From positions 2,115,501 to 2,179,500 of the forward strand of contig NZ_JAOVZQ010000001.1 in the NCBI RefSeq assembly GCF_026619435.1: DNA of 64,000 nucleotides, written 5' to 3'. Under the pieces are notes generated by a model. That model worked only from the letters and a program-made list of their open reading frames with translations. It ran no database searches and had not been told where the DNA came from. How positions within the stretch are numbered: position 1 is the stretch's first letter; each line of letters begins with the position of its first letter. Shown in pieces: positions 1 through 8,429 of this stretch. Both the position numbers and the translations under genes were made by a program. Source of the DNA: Hoeflea ulvae. GTDB lineage: Bacteria; Pseudomonadota; Alphaproteobacteria; Rhizobiales; Rhizobiaceae.

Positions 1-160
1 CTTGACCCGGTATCCAGCTGACCCGGCTTCTGCCGGGGCATGAGACTCATACAGCTCAAGGACTTGAGCTGGCTGGATGCCGCATCAGGTGCGGAATGAC
101 GGTGGGGGAGCCTTGCCAGAATCTGCAGGCGGCATTTGCGTCGTGCCTGGATGCCAGAAC
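1..160. repeat. Intergenic stretch with several short palindromes
   Basis: No gene is supported here. Three inverted repeats lie close together: CCCGGC/GCCGGG at 22-27 and 32-37, CAGCTCAAG/CTTGAGCTG at 52-60 and 63-71, and CCGCA/TGCGG at 80-84 and 90-94 within a 'TGGATGCCGCATCAGG' context. That wording resembles the short palindromic intergenic repeats common in alphaproteobacteria. A near copy, TGGATGCCAGAA, follows at about 150. The first hairpin could also end transcription of a gene left of the window. Confidence 0.35.
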
Positions 161-170
161 GTAATCCGAG

Positions 171-1034
171 CTACACCCGCCTCCGCCCCAACTCCCCCAC
201 CAGAAAATCCGCAAAAATCCCCACATGCGGCGCACAGGCCGCCTTGTTGTAATGCACGCTCATGGCGATTTCGGGCAGGGGCGGGAAGCCGGGCTGGCCG
301 TCGAGGATGCGCAAGGTCTCGGGAATGATCGAGGCTTCCATCACCGAGATTCCAGCGCCGTTGAGCACGGTCTGCTCGATCAGACTGACACTGCGGGTCG
401 AGCAGACAATCCGCCAGGGCCGTTCGATCTGTTCGAGTGCGACAAGCCCGGCATGGCGCACGGCGCAGCCATTCGGGAACAGCGCCAGCGACAGGCCCTG
501 ATCGGGATCATCGACATAATCGGGACCGGCCACCCAGTGCAGCGATTCATAGCGCGCGACCCGGCCCTTGACCTGATCCGACTGGTGCGTGCCCAGCATG
601 ATGTCGATCTCGCCATGTTCGAGCATCGGTATGAGATCGATCGAGCTTTCGCAGGTCAGTTCGAACTGCACCAGCGGATATTGGGCGGTGAAGGCCGCGA
701 GGATCGGCGCCAAGAGATAGCTGGCGTAATCATCCGGCGCGCCGAAGCGGACCAGGCCTTCGGCTTCGGGCCGCCTGATATGCGAGAGCGCCGCTTCATT
801 GGCCGATAGAATCCGGTTGGCATAGACCAGCAGCGCCTCGCCGGTTGGCGTGATCTCGACGGAATTGCGGCTGCGCTCGAACAGCCGTTCGCCGGTAATG
901 TCTTCCAGCCGCTTGAGCTGCAGGCTGACGGCAGACTGGGTGCGGCCGATGGCCTCCGCAGCGCGGGTGAAGTTGCGGTGCGCGGCAATGGCCACGAAGG
1001 AGCGCAGGAGGTCGATTTCAAGATCACGTTGCAT
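171..1034 (-). CDS. LysR-family transcriptional regulator
   Basis: A 287-residue LysR-type regulator. The N-terminal winged helix-turn-helix covers about residues 5-65, with the usual F..AA...NFTRAAE...RTQSAVSLQLKRLE pattern. The rest is the effector-binding domain of two Rossmann-like lobes. The ATG at 1034 is preceded on its strand by AAGGAG. It is divergent from a small ORF at 1133, with an AT-rich 98-base gap where regulators of this type usually bind. The effector and targets cannot be told from sequence. Length is normal for the family (about 290-310) and no defect is seen. Confidence 0.93.
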   Translation of the reverse strand: MQRDLEIDLLRSFVAIAAHRNFTRAAEAIGRTQSAVSLQLKRLEDITGERLFERSRNSVEITPTGEALLVYANRILSANEAALSHIRRPEAEGLVRFGAPDDYASYLLAPILAAFTAQYPLVQFELTCESSIDLIPMLEHGEIDIMLGTHQSDQVKGRVARYESLHWVAGPDYVDDPDQGLSLALFPNGCAVRHAGLVALEQIERPWRIVCSTRSVSLIEQTVLNGAGISVMEASIIPETLRILDGQPGFPPLPEIAMSVHYNKAACAPHVGIFADFLVGELGRRRV

Positions 1035-1132
1035 GGCTCCTTATTAGAAAACTTCATCATGATTATCAATTTAATTCGTTTCGGACATGAGCAAGGCAGG
1101 GCTAGGCTTCTCACACACAAGGAGATCAAGCC

Positions 1133-1297
1133 ATGTTCAACCTGATAGCCAATGCCATGTTTGAAGCCACGCGGACCGCGAATGTCACTCCGGCGCCGGT
1201 GCGCAAGGGATGGTTCAGAGCGGTCTCGGACAACTGCATTGAGGTCCGCCGGCGGTGGACGCAGGCTGCAACGGCCGGCAAGCATCAGGACGGCTGA
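1133..1297 (+). CDS. Small hypothetical protein (54 aa), divergent from LysR gene
   Basis: This ORF begins MFNLIANAMFEATRTAN and ends at TGA 1297. The ATG at 1133 is preceded by AAGGAG at 1120-1125 with good spacing. The C-terminal half is basic and has Trp residues (KGWFRAVSD, VRRRWTQ), somewhat like the short Arg-rich DUF1127-type proteins, but I cannot assign a family. It is a natural candidate target of the divergent LysR regulator because both start from the same 98-base intergenic region. Support comes only from the ribosome binding site and position. Confidence 0.45.
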   Translation: MFNLIANAMFEATRTANVTPAPVRKGWFRAVSDNCIEVRRRWTQAATAGKHQDG

Positions 1298-1454
1298 GCC
1301 TGCCCGTGCGTCCTCGAAACGGCGGCCGGCGCCGCAGCCGCTTCGCCGTGCCGGGGCGCGATCGTCAGCTGCGGTTCTCGCCGGCCTGCCTGCGACTTCC
1401 TGCTTGACCGGCTCCGCGCGCGATGATCTTGTCCGGACAACCCGGGAGATTGCC

Positions 1455-2021
1455 ATGCGCCAAAATATTGAGACAGGATCCGCCACACGAATGTCGACCC
1501 TGCTAGGGGTGGCGATGCTGGTGGGGGCGGCGCTGACGCTCAGCGGCTGTGAAGTTACCGAAACCCGCGTCGATTACCGCGCCGGCCCGATGTGCCCGGC
1601 CAATTATGATCCGGTCTGCGCCGAACGCCGCGGCGAGCAACGCACTTTCCCCAATGCCTGCCAGGCACGCCAGTCCGATTGGCGCGTTGTCGCCAACGGC
1701 CAATGCGGCGCCATGGATTATGGCAATAACCGCCGCGACCGCGACGACCGCAGCCGCGACGACTGGAGCCGCGATGACCGGGGCTCATCCAGAGACCGCG
1801 ATGGCCGCCGCGACAGCAACCGCGGCCGCGATGACACCCAGTCCCGCCGCGACCGCAGCCGCCCCGGCCAGTCCTCGTCGCAAAATGCCTGCCCGCAGGG
1901 CGATGAGCCGGTCTGCGGCCAGCTCGGCAGCAGTGCACTGACCTTTCCCAACCGCTGCGAGATGCAGCGCTCGGGCGCCACGGAAATCAGCGCCCGGATG
2001 TGCCGTGGCGGCCGCGGCTGA
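1455..2021 (+). CDS. Lipoprotein with two Kazal-type inhibitor domains
   Basis: A predicted secreted lipoprotein of about 188 residues. The signal segment MSTLLGVAMLVGAALTLSGC ends in a lipobox (L-S-G-C). Two Kazal-like modules follow, CPANYDPVCAERRGE...TFPNACQ...GQC and CPQGDEPVCGQLGS...TFPNRCE...MC. They are separated by a roughly 55-residue linker made almost only of Arg, Asp and Ser. Kazal domains normally inhibit serine proteases and are uncommon in bacteria; inhibition here is inference. The ATG at 1455 has GGGAG upstream. The ATG at 1491 would start directly at the signal peptide and is equally plausible. Confidence 0.8.
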   Translation: MRQNIETGSATRMSTLLGVAMLVGAALTLSGCEVTETRVDYRAGPMCPANYDPVCAERRGEQRTFPNACQARQSDWRVVANGQCGAMDYGNNRRDRDDRSRDDWSRDDRGSSRDRDGRRDSNRGRDDTQSRRDRSRPGQSSSQNACPQGDEPVCGQLGSSALTFPNRCEMQRSGATEISARMCRGGRG

Positions 2022-2173
2022 ACCGCGACCCGCGTCCCGCGGCTGGGGCCGGCTGCATGGCCGCCATAGCCTCGGGCGCAGGCGTCAGCGGGTCCGTCCG
2101 GAGAGGTGTAAAACACTGAAACCGGGCAAGAATCCGCTGTATTTAATGCCGCGTGTTCTGTAGGCATTTTGCC

Positions 2174-2551
2174 ATGATGAGAACGCTCGGAGCGCTGGAT
2201 GTGAAACGACTGGTCGTTGCGGCCCTGTTCGTGCCGGTCCTGCTGTTCTCGTTCTTCTCGGTCCACACCATGCCGCGATTTTCCGCTGATGGCATGGAGA
2301 TCGTCATCTGCACCGGCAATGGTGTCGAGACGGTCTCCGTCGGCGGTGATGACGACCGGGACGACAAGCCGGCGCATGCGCCCTGCGAGTGGTCGGCGCA
2401 GATCCACGCGGCAATGCTGTCGGCCGCGGGCCTGGCGGCCGAGCCGCTGGCGCTCGGCCATTTCGAAAACTTTGCCTTTGAAAAGACCCTGCTGCGCTCG
2501 CAAAGGCGCAACGCCGGCAACGATGCCAGGGCGCCGCCTCTCTTCGTCTGA
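2174..2551 (+). CDS. DUF2946-type small membrane/secreted protein
   Basis: About 125 residues, beginning MMRTLGALDVKRLVVAALFVPVLL, which gives one N-terminal hydrophobic segment. After it come a short Cys motif (VICTGNGV), an acidic DDDRDD patch and an APCEW motif. This pattern fits the DUF2946 group, often found near copper or iron uptake genes. The next gene, 37 bases downstream, is a PepSY-TM protein, so a shared role in metal handling is likely. Earlier in-frame starts exist, but 2174/2177 places the hydrophobic segment normally. Confidence 0.7.
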   Translation: MMRTLGALDVKRLVVAALFVPVLLFSFFSVHTMPRFSADGMEIVICTGNGVETVSVGGDDDRDDKPAHAPCEWSAQIHAAMLSAAGLAAEPLALGHFENFAFEKTLLRSQRRNAGNDARAPPLFV

Positions 2552-2588
2552 ACCGAAAATTTCCAGATTTTTGTCAGAGGAGAGACTG

Positions 2589-3995
2589 ATGGTCTCCATT
2601 GATTCGACCGGTGTGCCGGCGCAGGACACTGCGTCCGTCAGCACCAGCAAGTTCTATCTCGCGGCGTGGCGCTGGCATTTCTATGCCGGGCTCTATGTCA
2701 TTCCCTTCTTCATGATGCTTGCTGTTACCGGCATGGCCATGGCCTGGATCGCCTATATCGACGGCCGCGACGGCGAGCGCATCGCCGTGGTGCAACAGGA
2801 GCTGGCGCAGCCTGTCTCGGCGCAGGCCGATGCGGCGCTGGCAGCCATTCCCGGCGGCACGCTCCGGCAATATGTCGCGCCGCGCGCCGCGGACCTGGCG
2901 GCGATCTTTCGCGTCGATCTCGGCGATACCGCGACGATGGTTGTCGTTGATCCCTACACAGCAACGGTGCTGGCCGAATTTCCGCGCCGCAGCGGCTGGT
3001 ATGATTTCTTCGACAATCTCCACAGCGAGCTGATGCTGGGCGTCACCGGCGACCGGATGATCGAGATCGCCGCCTCGCTCGGTATGGTGCTGATTGCCAC
3101 CGGGCTCTACATGTGGTGGCCGCGCGACCATGGCTGGCGCTCGGCGCTGATCCCGTCGGTTGCCCGCGGCGGCAGGGCGATGTGGCGATCGCTGCATGGC
3201 GTCGTCGGGGGCTGGCTGTCGCTGTTTCTGGTGTTCTTCCTGATCTCCGGCCTGTCCTGGTCCGGTGTCTGGGGCGAGAAGATGGTGCAGGCCTGGAGCC
3301 AGTTCCCGGCGGAAAAATGGGACAATGTGCCCCTGTCGGACGAAACCCATGCCAGCATGAACCATGGCGCCAGGGAAGTGCCCTGGGCGCTGGAGCAGAC
3401 GCCGATGCCGGCTTCGGGCAGCCAGGTCGGTACGCGGGTCATGGCGGCGGGCGCGCCGATCAGCATCGACAGCATGGACGCCCTGGCGCGCCGGATCGGC
3501 TTTGCCGGCCGCTACCAGATGAATGTGCCCGCCGGTGATGCCGGGGTTTACACTTTCAGCCGCGATTCGATGAGCACCGACAGTCCCGATCCGATGTCGG
3601 ACCGCACGGTGCATGTCGACCGCTACACCGGCAATATCCTCGCCGATGTCCGTTTTGAGGATTACTCCTGGGCCGGCAAGGCCATGGCGGTCGGCGTTGC
3701 GCTCCACATGGGCACCATGGGCCTGTGGAGCGTGCTGGCCAACACGGCTGTCTGCCTGTCCGTGCTGTTCCTGTGCGCAAGCGGCGTGGTGATGTGGTGG
3801 AAGCGACGGGCAGGGGGCTTGCGCCTCTTTGCGCCGCCTATGCCGCGCAACATGCCGCTGTGGCCGGGCGCCACCCTGGTGGCGCTGGCCGTCTCTATGG
3901 CCTTTCCTATGGCCGGGCTCACCCTGCTCACCGTGATGGCCCTGGACCTGCTGGTGATTTCCCGCATTCCAGGCCTCAAGCGCGTTCTCTCCTGA
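2589..3995 (+). CDS. PepSY-TM family membrane protein
   Basis: A 468-residue inner-membrane protein. It opens with WRWHFYAGLYVIPFFMMLAVTG, the standard first helix of PepSY-associated TM proteins (PiuB/FoxB-like, linked to ferrisiderophore reduction or iron uptake). Further helices carry histidines (LHSELMLG, LHGVVGGW, LHMGTMGL) that could ligate haem. A periplasmic PepSY-like part lies in between. The ATG at 2589 follows CAGAGGAGAG, a clear ribosome binding site. It sits just after the DUF2946 gene and is probably co-transcribed with it. The hairpin at 4014-4041 is the likely transcript end. Electron transfer in iron metabolism is inferred from the family. Confidence 0.88.
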   Translation: MVSIDSTGVPAQDTASVSTSKFYLAAWRWHFYAGLYVIPFFMMLAVTGMAMAWIAYIDGRDGERIAVVQQELAQPVSAQADAALAAIPGGTLRQYVAPRAADLAAIFRVDLGDTATMVVVDPYTATVLAEFPRRSGWYDFFDNLHSELMLGVTGDRMIEIAASLGMVLIATGLYMWWPRDHGWRSALIPSVARGGRAMWRSLHGVVGGWLSLFLVFFLISGLSWSGVWGEKMVQAWSQFPAEKWDNVPLSDETHASMNHGAREVPWALEQTPMPASGSQVGTRVMAAGAPISIDSMDALARRIGFAGRYQMNVPAGDAGVYTFSRDSMSTDSPDPMSDRTVHVDRYTGNILADVRFEDYSWAGKAMAVGVALHMGTMGLWSVLANTAVCLSVLFLCASGVVMWWKRRAGGLRLFAPPMPRNMPLWPGATLVALAVSMAFPMAGLTLLTVMALDLLVISRIPGLKRVLS

Positions 3996-4011
3996 GCCCG
4001 GCACCGCAAAC

Positions 4012-4044
4012 AAAAGGCCGCGCTTGCAACAGCGCGGCCTTGAA
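4012..4044. terminator. Bidirectional terminator between convergent genes
   Basis: A perfect 10-bp stem, AAGGCCGCGC (4014-4023) and GCGCGGCCTT (4032-4041), with an 8-base loop. A-rich and T-rich flanks fit termination from both directions. It lies between the PepSY-TM gene (+) and the MAPEG gene (-). Confidence 0.8.
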
Positions 4045-4070
4045 ATTTCGGCATGCATGGGTCGGCCCGG

Positions 4071-4487
4071 TCAGCCGATCATGGTCCAGACGCCATGGCC
4101 GAAAAGGCCGACCAGCAGCACGGCTTGTGCCAGGAACGACAGGGTGAAGCCGCCGCCGCGCTGCCAGCCCGGTGCGTCTTCCTGGATGAAGTGCCAGGCA
4201 TGCAGGGCGCGGCCGATGGTGAAGCCGGCGCCCAGCACATGCGCCGCCATCAGCGGCATGCCCAGAAGTGCGGCGACCAGCAGCAGTACGAAAAACATCG
4301 GCATGTTCTCCACCGCATTGGCATGGCCGCGCATGATGCGGGTGAGATGCTTGACGCCGCCATCGCCGATCGAGACCTTGTGCTTGCCGCGCAGGCGTCC
4401 GGTCTCGACGCTGATCCAGATCAGCACCGCCATGTTCAGCGCCGCATAAATTCCCACGGCGGCGAGGACTGGTGTCAAGGCTTGCAT
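4071..4487 (-). CDS. MAPEG-family membrane protein
   Basis: A 138-residue protein with four predicted membrane helices. It shows the MAPEG signature region, RIMRGHANAVENMPMFFVLLL, followed by G.....GRALHAWHF. The family includes microsomal glutathione transferase and related proteins; bacterial members are glutathione-dependent membrane enzymes of poorly known substrate. The ATG at 4487 is preceded by GGAGACC on the minus strand. It appears to stand alone, ending at the bidirectional hairpin near 4030. Confidence 0.88.
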   Translation of the reverse strand: MQALTPVLAAVGIYAALNMAVLIWISVETGRLRGKHKVSIGDGGVKHLTRIMRGHANAVENMPMFFVLLLVAALLGMPLMAAHVLGAGFTIGRALHAWHFIQEDAPGWQRGGGFTLSFLAQAVLLVGLFGHGVWTMIG

Positions 4488-4598
4488 TGTTGGTCTCCAT
4501 CAAATCGGTGTGCGTTCAAGTCATGCACGATGCTGTAGCAGCGGCGGTGGCGGGCACAAGCGGTTTTACGCGCGCAGGCACGGTCAGGCTGTGCAGAT

Positions 4599-6233
4599 TC
4601 AGCGGTGTTCTTCCTCGCTCGCGGCAATCAGGCGGCGGTTGAAATGGCTCAGCGCCTCGACCTGCTCGGCCCAGCCGACGATCTTTCCGGTCTCGGCATC
4701 GCTCACCACCGGCAGCCGGGTGTGGCCGCCGCTGTCGAAGGTGCGCAGCGCCGCTTCCAGCGTGTCGGTCGGCTTCAGCGTCGGAGTGGTGAGGTCGGGA
4801 TCGAGAAATTCCGGCTCGGCGTCATCCCCGGGCAGTTTCATGAAATCCATCACCCGCACATTGCGCAACACCGAGCGGTGCGGCCCGTCCTTGACGAAGA
4901 GACCGCGCATTTCCAGTTGCCACTGGAAATAGGAATGCCCATGCAGCGCCTGTGTGATGCCATGCGCAATGGCCACTGTCAGCAGCAGCGCAATCGACAG
5001 TGCATAGCCGCCGGTCAGCTCGAACACGATCACCGTGGTCGAGATCGGCGCGCCCAGCACAGCGCCCGCCACAGCACCCATGCCGAGGATCGAATAGAGC
5101 GCCTGGCTGGAGGCCATTTCCGGAAACACGCTCGCCGCGATGATGCCGAAAGCTCCGCCGGTCATGGCGCCGAGATAGAGCGCGGGCGAGAAGATGCCGC
5201 CGCCGAACCGCGCCGCCAGCGTGATCGCGGTGGCCAAGGTCTTCATCACGATCAGCGTCATCATCAGCGCCAGCGGCAATTGTCCCCACAGCGCCAGGTC
5301 GGTGGTCTCGTAGCCGACGCCGAGAATCTGCGGGAATGCGATGCCCATCAGGCCGACAATCAGCCCGCCGCCGATCGGCAGCGCCCAGATCGGGACCGGT
5401 GAGCGCCTTGCCAGAAAATCTGCGGCAAACAGCACGAACTGGAACATCACCGCGACGAAGGCACAGGTGACGCCCAGCAGCACGAAGGCCGGGAATTCGA
5501 AATAGGAGGTGATCTGGTATTGCGGCACGATGAAGGACGCGGTGTCGCCGAACCAGGCCCGCGAGACGATGGCGCCGACCGAGGACGAGATCACGATCGG
5601 CACGAAAGCCCGCATGGCGTAATGGCCGAGAATGACCTCATGGGCAAACAGCACGCCGGCAATCGGTGCGTTGAAGCTCGCCGAGATCGCTGAGGCGACT
5701 CCTGCGGCAAGCAGGGTGCGGTGCGACCAGCCCGGCAGTGAAAACCGGTGCCCGACCGCACTTGCCAGTGTCGCGCCCAGATGAATGACCGGGCCTTCGC
5801 GGCCTGCGCTTGCGCCCGCGCCCAGCGAAAATGCGGTGGTCAGCGAGCCGATGATGCCTTCCCGCAGCCCCAGCCGGCGGCCGGTCATCGCCCGCGCCTC
5901 GATCACATCGGCGACGCCGGCGGTGCGCCGTGCCGGCAGAAAGCGGGTGATCATGATGCCGACGACTACGCCGCCGAGCAACGGCCCGGCCAGGATCATG
6001 TACCACGGCGTGTAGCGGGCCACGGTGAGCACCTGTTCGGTGGTGTCGCCGAGCCAGTAAAGCTGCGCCACGCCGATCAGCAGCCGGAAACAGATGGCGG
6101 CGCCCGCCACCGACAGGCCGACAAACAGCGACAGAACCCAGATGGTGGGCTGGCGGCTGTCGAGATAGGCACGGATATTGGGGGTCACCCATTGGCGGAT
6201 GAGGCTGGGCAGGGCACGGAGGATTTCCAGCAT
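4599..6233 (-). CDS. ClC-type chloride channel/antiporter with CBS domain
   Basis: A 544-residue ClC protein. Recognisable family segments are GAGASAGREGPVIHLGA (the GREGP selectivity loop), GGGIFSPALYLGAMTGGAFG (the GxFxP loop) and GMGAVAGAVLGAPISTT. A C-terminal regulatory region from about residue 445 contains a CBS-like stretch (LEAALRTFDSGGHTRLPVVSD). It catalyses chloride (or related anion) transport across the inner membrane; channel versus proton antiport cannot be settled here. The start is three bases after the thioesterase stop, so the two are co-transcribed. Confidence 0.93.
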   Translation of the reverse strand: MLEILRALPSLIRQWVTPNIRAYLDSRQPTIWVLSLFVGLSVAGAAICFRLLIGVAQLYWLGDTTEQVLTVARYTPWYMILAGPLLGGVVVGIMITRFLPARRTAGVADVIEARAMTGRRLGLREGIIGSLTTAFSLGAGASAGREGPVIHLGATLASAVGHRFSLPGWSHRTLLAAGVASAISASFNAPIAGVLFAHEVILGHYAMRAFVPIVISSSVGAIVSRAWFGDTASFIVPQYQITSYFEFPAFVLLGVTCAFVAVMFQFVLFAADFLARRSPVPIWALPIGGGLIVGLMGIAFPQILGVGYETTDLALWGQLPLALMMTLIVMKTLATAITLAARFGGGIFSPALYLGAMTGGAFGIIAASVFPEMASSQALYSILGMGAVAGAVLGAPISTTVIVFELTGGYALSIALLLTVAIAHGITQALHGHSYFQWQLEMRGLFVKDGPHRSVLRNVRVMDFMKLPGDDAEPEFLDPDLTTPTLKPTDTLEAALRTFDSGGHTRLPVVSDAETGKIVGWAEQVEALSHFNRRLIAASEEEHR

Positions 6234-6236
6234 GAA

Positions 6237-6734
6237 TCAGTCAGTCCCGCCCGGTTGGGCGCGCTTGATGCCGATCGACCGGCCGGCCTGCACCGGCCGC
6301 GGCAACGCATCATGGGCGCTTGCCATCTGGCTGACCTTGGCAAGGATGTCATCGGGCATCGGCGCCACTTTCGGGCCCTTCATGTCGATATGCAGCGCCA
6401 GCGTTTCCGACGTCGCCGAAAGCCAGCCGTCGACATGGCGGAGCTCCTGAAACAGATGCACCCGCTTGGCGTCGAAATCGAGGATCTGCACGCTGGCGGT
6501 GACAAGCGCATCGCGCTTGAGTTCGCGCAGATAGCACACATGCGATTCGGCGGTGAAGAAGCTCATGCTCCGCGCCGCCAGGTAACCCGCCCCGCAACCG
6601 AGCAGCTCGAAGGCATGATCCACCGCCTTGTCGAACACGACATTGTAATAGGCCATGTTGAGATGGCCGTTGTAATCCAGCCATGCCGGATCCAGTCCGC
6701 GCGCGGGCGCGATCACCGGAGCATCAAACAACAT
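6237..6734 (-). CDS. Hotdog-fold acyl-CoA thioesterase
   Basis: A 165-residue protein of the 4-hydroxybenzoyl-CoA thioesterase type. The N-terminal motif WLDYNGHLNMAYYNVVFD is the hotdog signature with the catalytic Asp/His region, and SHVCYLRELKRDALV is the second strand block. It should hydrolyse an acyl-CoA thioester; the substrate is not evident. I chose the ATG at 6734 because it follows AAGGAGA; a longer reading from 6830 adds a non-conserved basic leader. It is the first gene of a pair with the ClC channel, an unusual partner for a thioesterase. Confidence 0.82.
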   Translation of the reverse strand: MLFDAPVIAPARGLDPAWLDYNGHLNMAYYNVVFDKAVDHAFELLGCGAGYLAARSMSFFTAESHVCYLRELKRDALVTASVQILDFDAKRVHLFQELRHVDGWLSATSETLALHIDMKGPKVAPMPDDILAKVSQMASAHDALPRPVQAGRSIGIKRAQPGGTD

Positions 6735-6974
6735 GGCGTCTCCTTCTCGGTTGCACTGGTCTCCCCATCGCCTCGACAATCGGGAAATCATTCGACGTCT
6801 GAATGCGTTACAGCGGTTTTTGTGCATCATTTGCGACGCAGGGCGCTGGAAAGCATGTCTGCGGCCCTGCCTGCACTGGACAAGTGCGCCGCAGTTTGCA
6901 CATTACCTCAACAAACTGATGCGGCAAGCATCGGACGCAGATTGCGGCCCAAACCGCTGACGGGAGAAAATGGA

Positions 6975-8384
6975 ATGAGTGACGTCGACACCGGCCTTCG
7001 CAACGAAGAGGGCATCGCCGCCGTGATCGGCGTGCTGCGGCAGAGGTTCGGCGACCAGGTGCAGACCGGCGAGACCCTGCGGGCCCAGCATGCCCACACC
7101 ACCACCTATATTGCCGGACAATTGCCCGACGCAGTGATCTTTCCCAATTCCACCGATGAGATCAAGACGATCGTCCGCGCCTGCGCCGATCACCGGGTGC
7201 CGGTCATTCCGTTCGGCACCGGCAGTTCGCTCGAGGGCCATGTCAACGCGCCGCTTGGCGGCATTTCCATCGACATGGCGCGGCTCGACAAGGTGCTCGA
7301 GGTCAATGCCGAGGATCTCGACTGCACCGTCGAGCCCGGCGTCACCCGCGAGCAGTTGAACACCCATTTGCGCGACACCGGCCTGTTCTTTCCGATTGAT
7401 CCCGGCGCCAATGCCTCGATCGGCGGCATGACCGCCACCCGCGCCTCGGGCACCAATGCGGTGCGCTATGGCACGATGCGCGAAAATGTCATGGCGGTGA
7501 CCGCCGTGACCGCCGCCGGCGAGGAAATCCGCACCGCCCGCCGCGCCCGCAAATCCTCCGCCGGCTATGATCTCACCCGGCTCTTCGTCGGCTCCGAAGG
7601 CACGCTTGGCGTTCTCACCTCGGTGACGCTGAAACTGCAGGGCATACCGCAGGCGATCTCCGGCGGCGTCTGCCCGTTTCCCAGCGTCGAGGCCGCCTGC
7701 AACGCCGTGATCATGACCATCCAGATGGGCATCCCGGTGGCCCGCATAGAGCTGCTTGACGCGCTTCAGATGAAGGCCTGCAACGCCTATTCCAACCTCT
7801 CCAATCCCGAAAGCCCGTCGCTGTTTCTGGAATTTCACGGCACCGAGGCGGGCGTTGCCGAACAGGCCTCGCTGTTTGCCGAAATCGCTGCCGAGTGCGG
7901 CGGCGGCGAGTTTCTGTGGACCACCAATCCCGAGCGCCGCACCGAATTGTGGAAAGCCCGCCACAACGCCTATTGGGCGTCGCTGCAGCTCCGGCCGGGC
8001 GCCAAGGGGCTGTCCACCGATGTCTGCGTACCGATTTCGCGGCTGGCCGAATGCGTGGTCGAGACCCAGGAAGACATCGCCGCCTCCGGGCTCATCGCCC
8101 CGATCGTCGGCCATGCCGGCGACGGCAATTTCCATGTTCTGGTGCTCATCGACACGGATATCCCAGCGGAAGTGGCGGCGGCGGAAGCCTTTGTTGGGCG
8201 GCTCAACACGCGCGCGCTGGCGATGGATGGAACCTGCACCGGCGAGCATGGTATAGGACAGGGCAAGCGGCGTTATCTCCCCCTCGAAATGGGTGAGGGC
8301 GTGTCCGTGATGCGGCAGATCAAGCAGGCGCTTGATCCAATGAACATCATGAACCCGGGCAAGATCTTTTCATTCAACGACTAA
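6975..8384 (+). CDS. FAD-linked oxidase, D-lactate dehydrogenase (cytochrome)/GlcD type
   Basis: A 469-residue flavoprotein. The FAD-binding PCMH domain covers about residues 50-230, with PFGTGSSLEGHVN and GGMTATRASGTNAVRYGTMRENV. The C-terminal FAD-oxidase domain carries GHAGDGNFHVLVLID and GTCTGEHGIGQGKRRYL, typical of D-lactate dehydrogenase and glycolate oxidase subunit D. It oxidises a D-2-hydroxy acid and passes electrons to the respiratory chain; D-lactate is the most probable substrate. The ATG at 6975 has GGGAG 10 bases upstream. The AsmA-type gene follows 45 bases later. Confidence 0.9.
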   Translation: MSDVDTGLRNEEGIAAVIGVLRQRFGDQVQTGETLRAQHAHTTTYIAGQLPDAVIFPNSTDEIKTIVRACADHRVPVIPFGTGSSLEGHVNAPLGGISIDMARLDKVLEVNAEDLDCTVEPGVTREQLNTHLRDTGLFFPIDPGANASIGGMTATRASGTNAVRYGTMRENVMAVTAVTAAGEEIRTARRARKSSAGYDLTRLFVGSEGTLGVLTSVTLKLQGIPQAISGGVCPFPSVEAACNAVIMTIQMGIPVARIELLDALQMKACNAYSNLSNPESPSLFLEFHGTEAGVAEQASLFAEIAAECGGGEFLWTTNPERRTELWKARHNAYWASLQLRPGAKGLSTDVCVPISRLAECVVETQEDIAASGLIAPIVGHAGDGNFHVLVLIDTDIPAEVAAAEAFVGRLNTRALAMDGTCTGEHGIGQGKRRYLPLEMGEGVSVMRQIKQALDPMNIMNPGKIFSFND

Positions 8385-8429
8385 GACGCAATCAAGCGGT
8401 CTAATGGACCGTGACGGAGGATTAAGAAG

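Noticed and set aside
656..1486. Minus-strand ORF of 276 aa overlapping the LysR gene and lipoprotein start
   Set aside because: Different frame of the LysR gene plus intergenic DNA; no domain or ribosome binding site.
2574..4058. Minus-strand 494-aa frame opposite the PepSY-TM gene
   Set aside because: His/Arg/Gln-rich shadow; the plus-strand product has clear membrane helices and family motifs.
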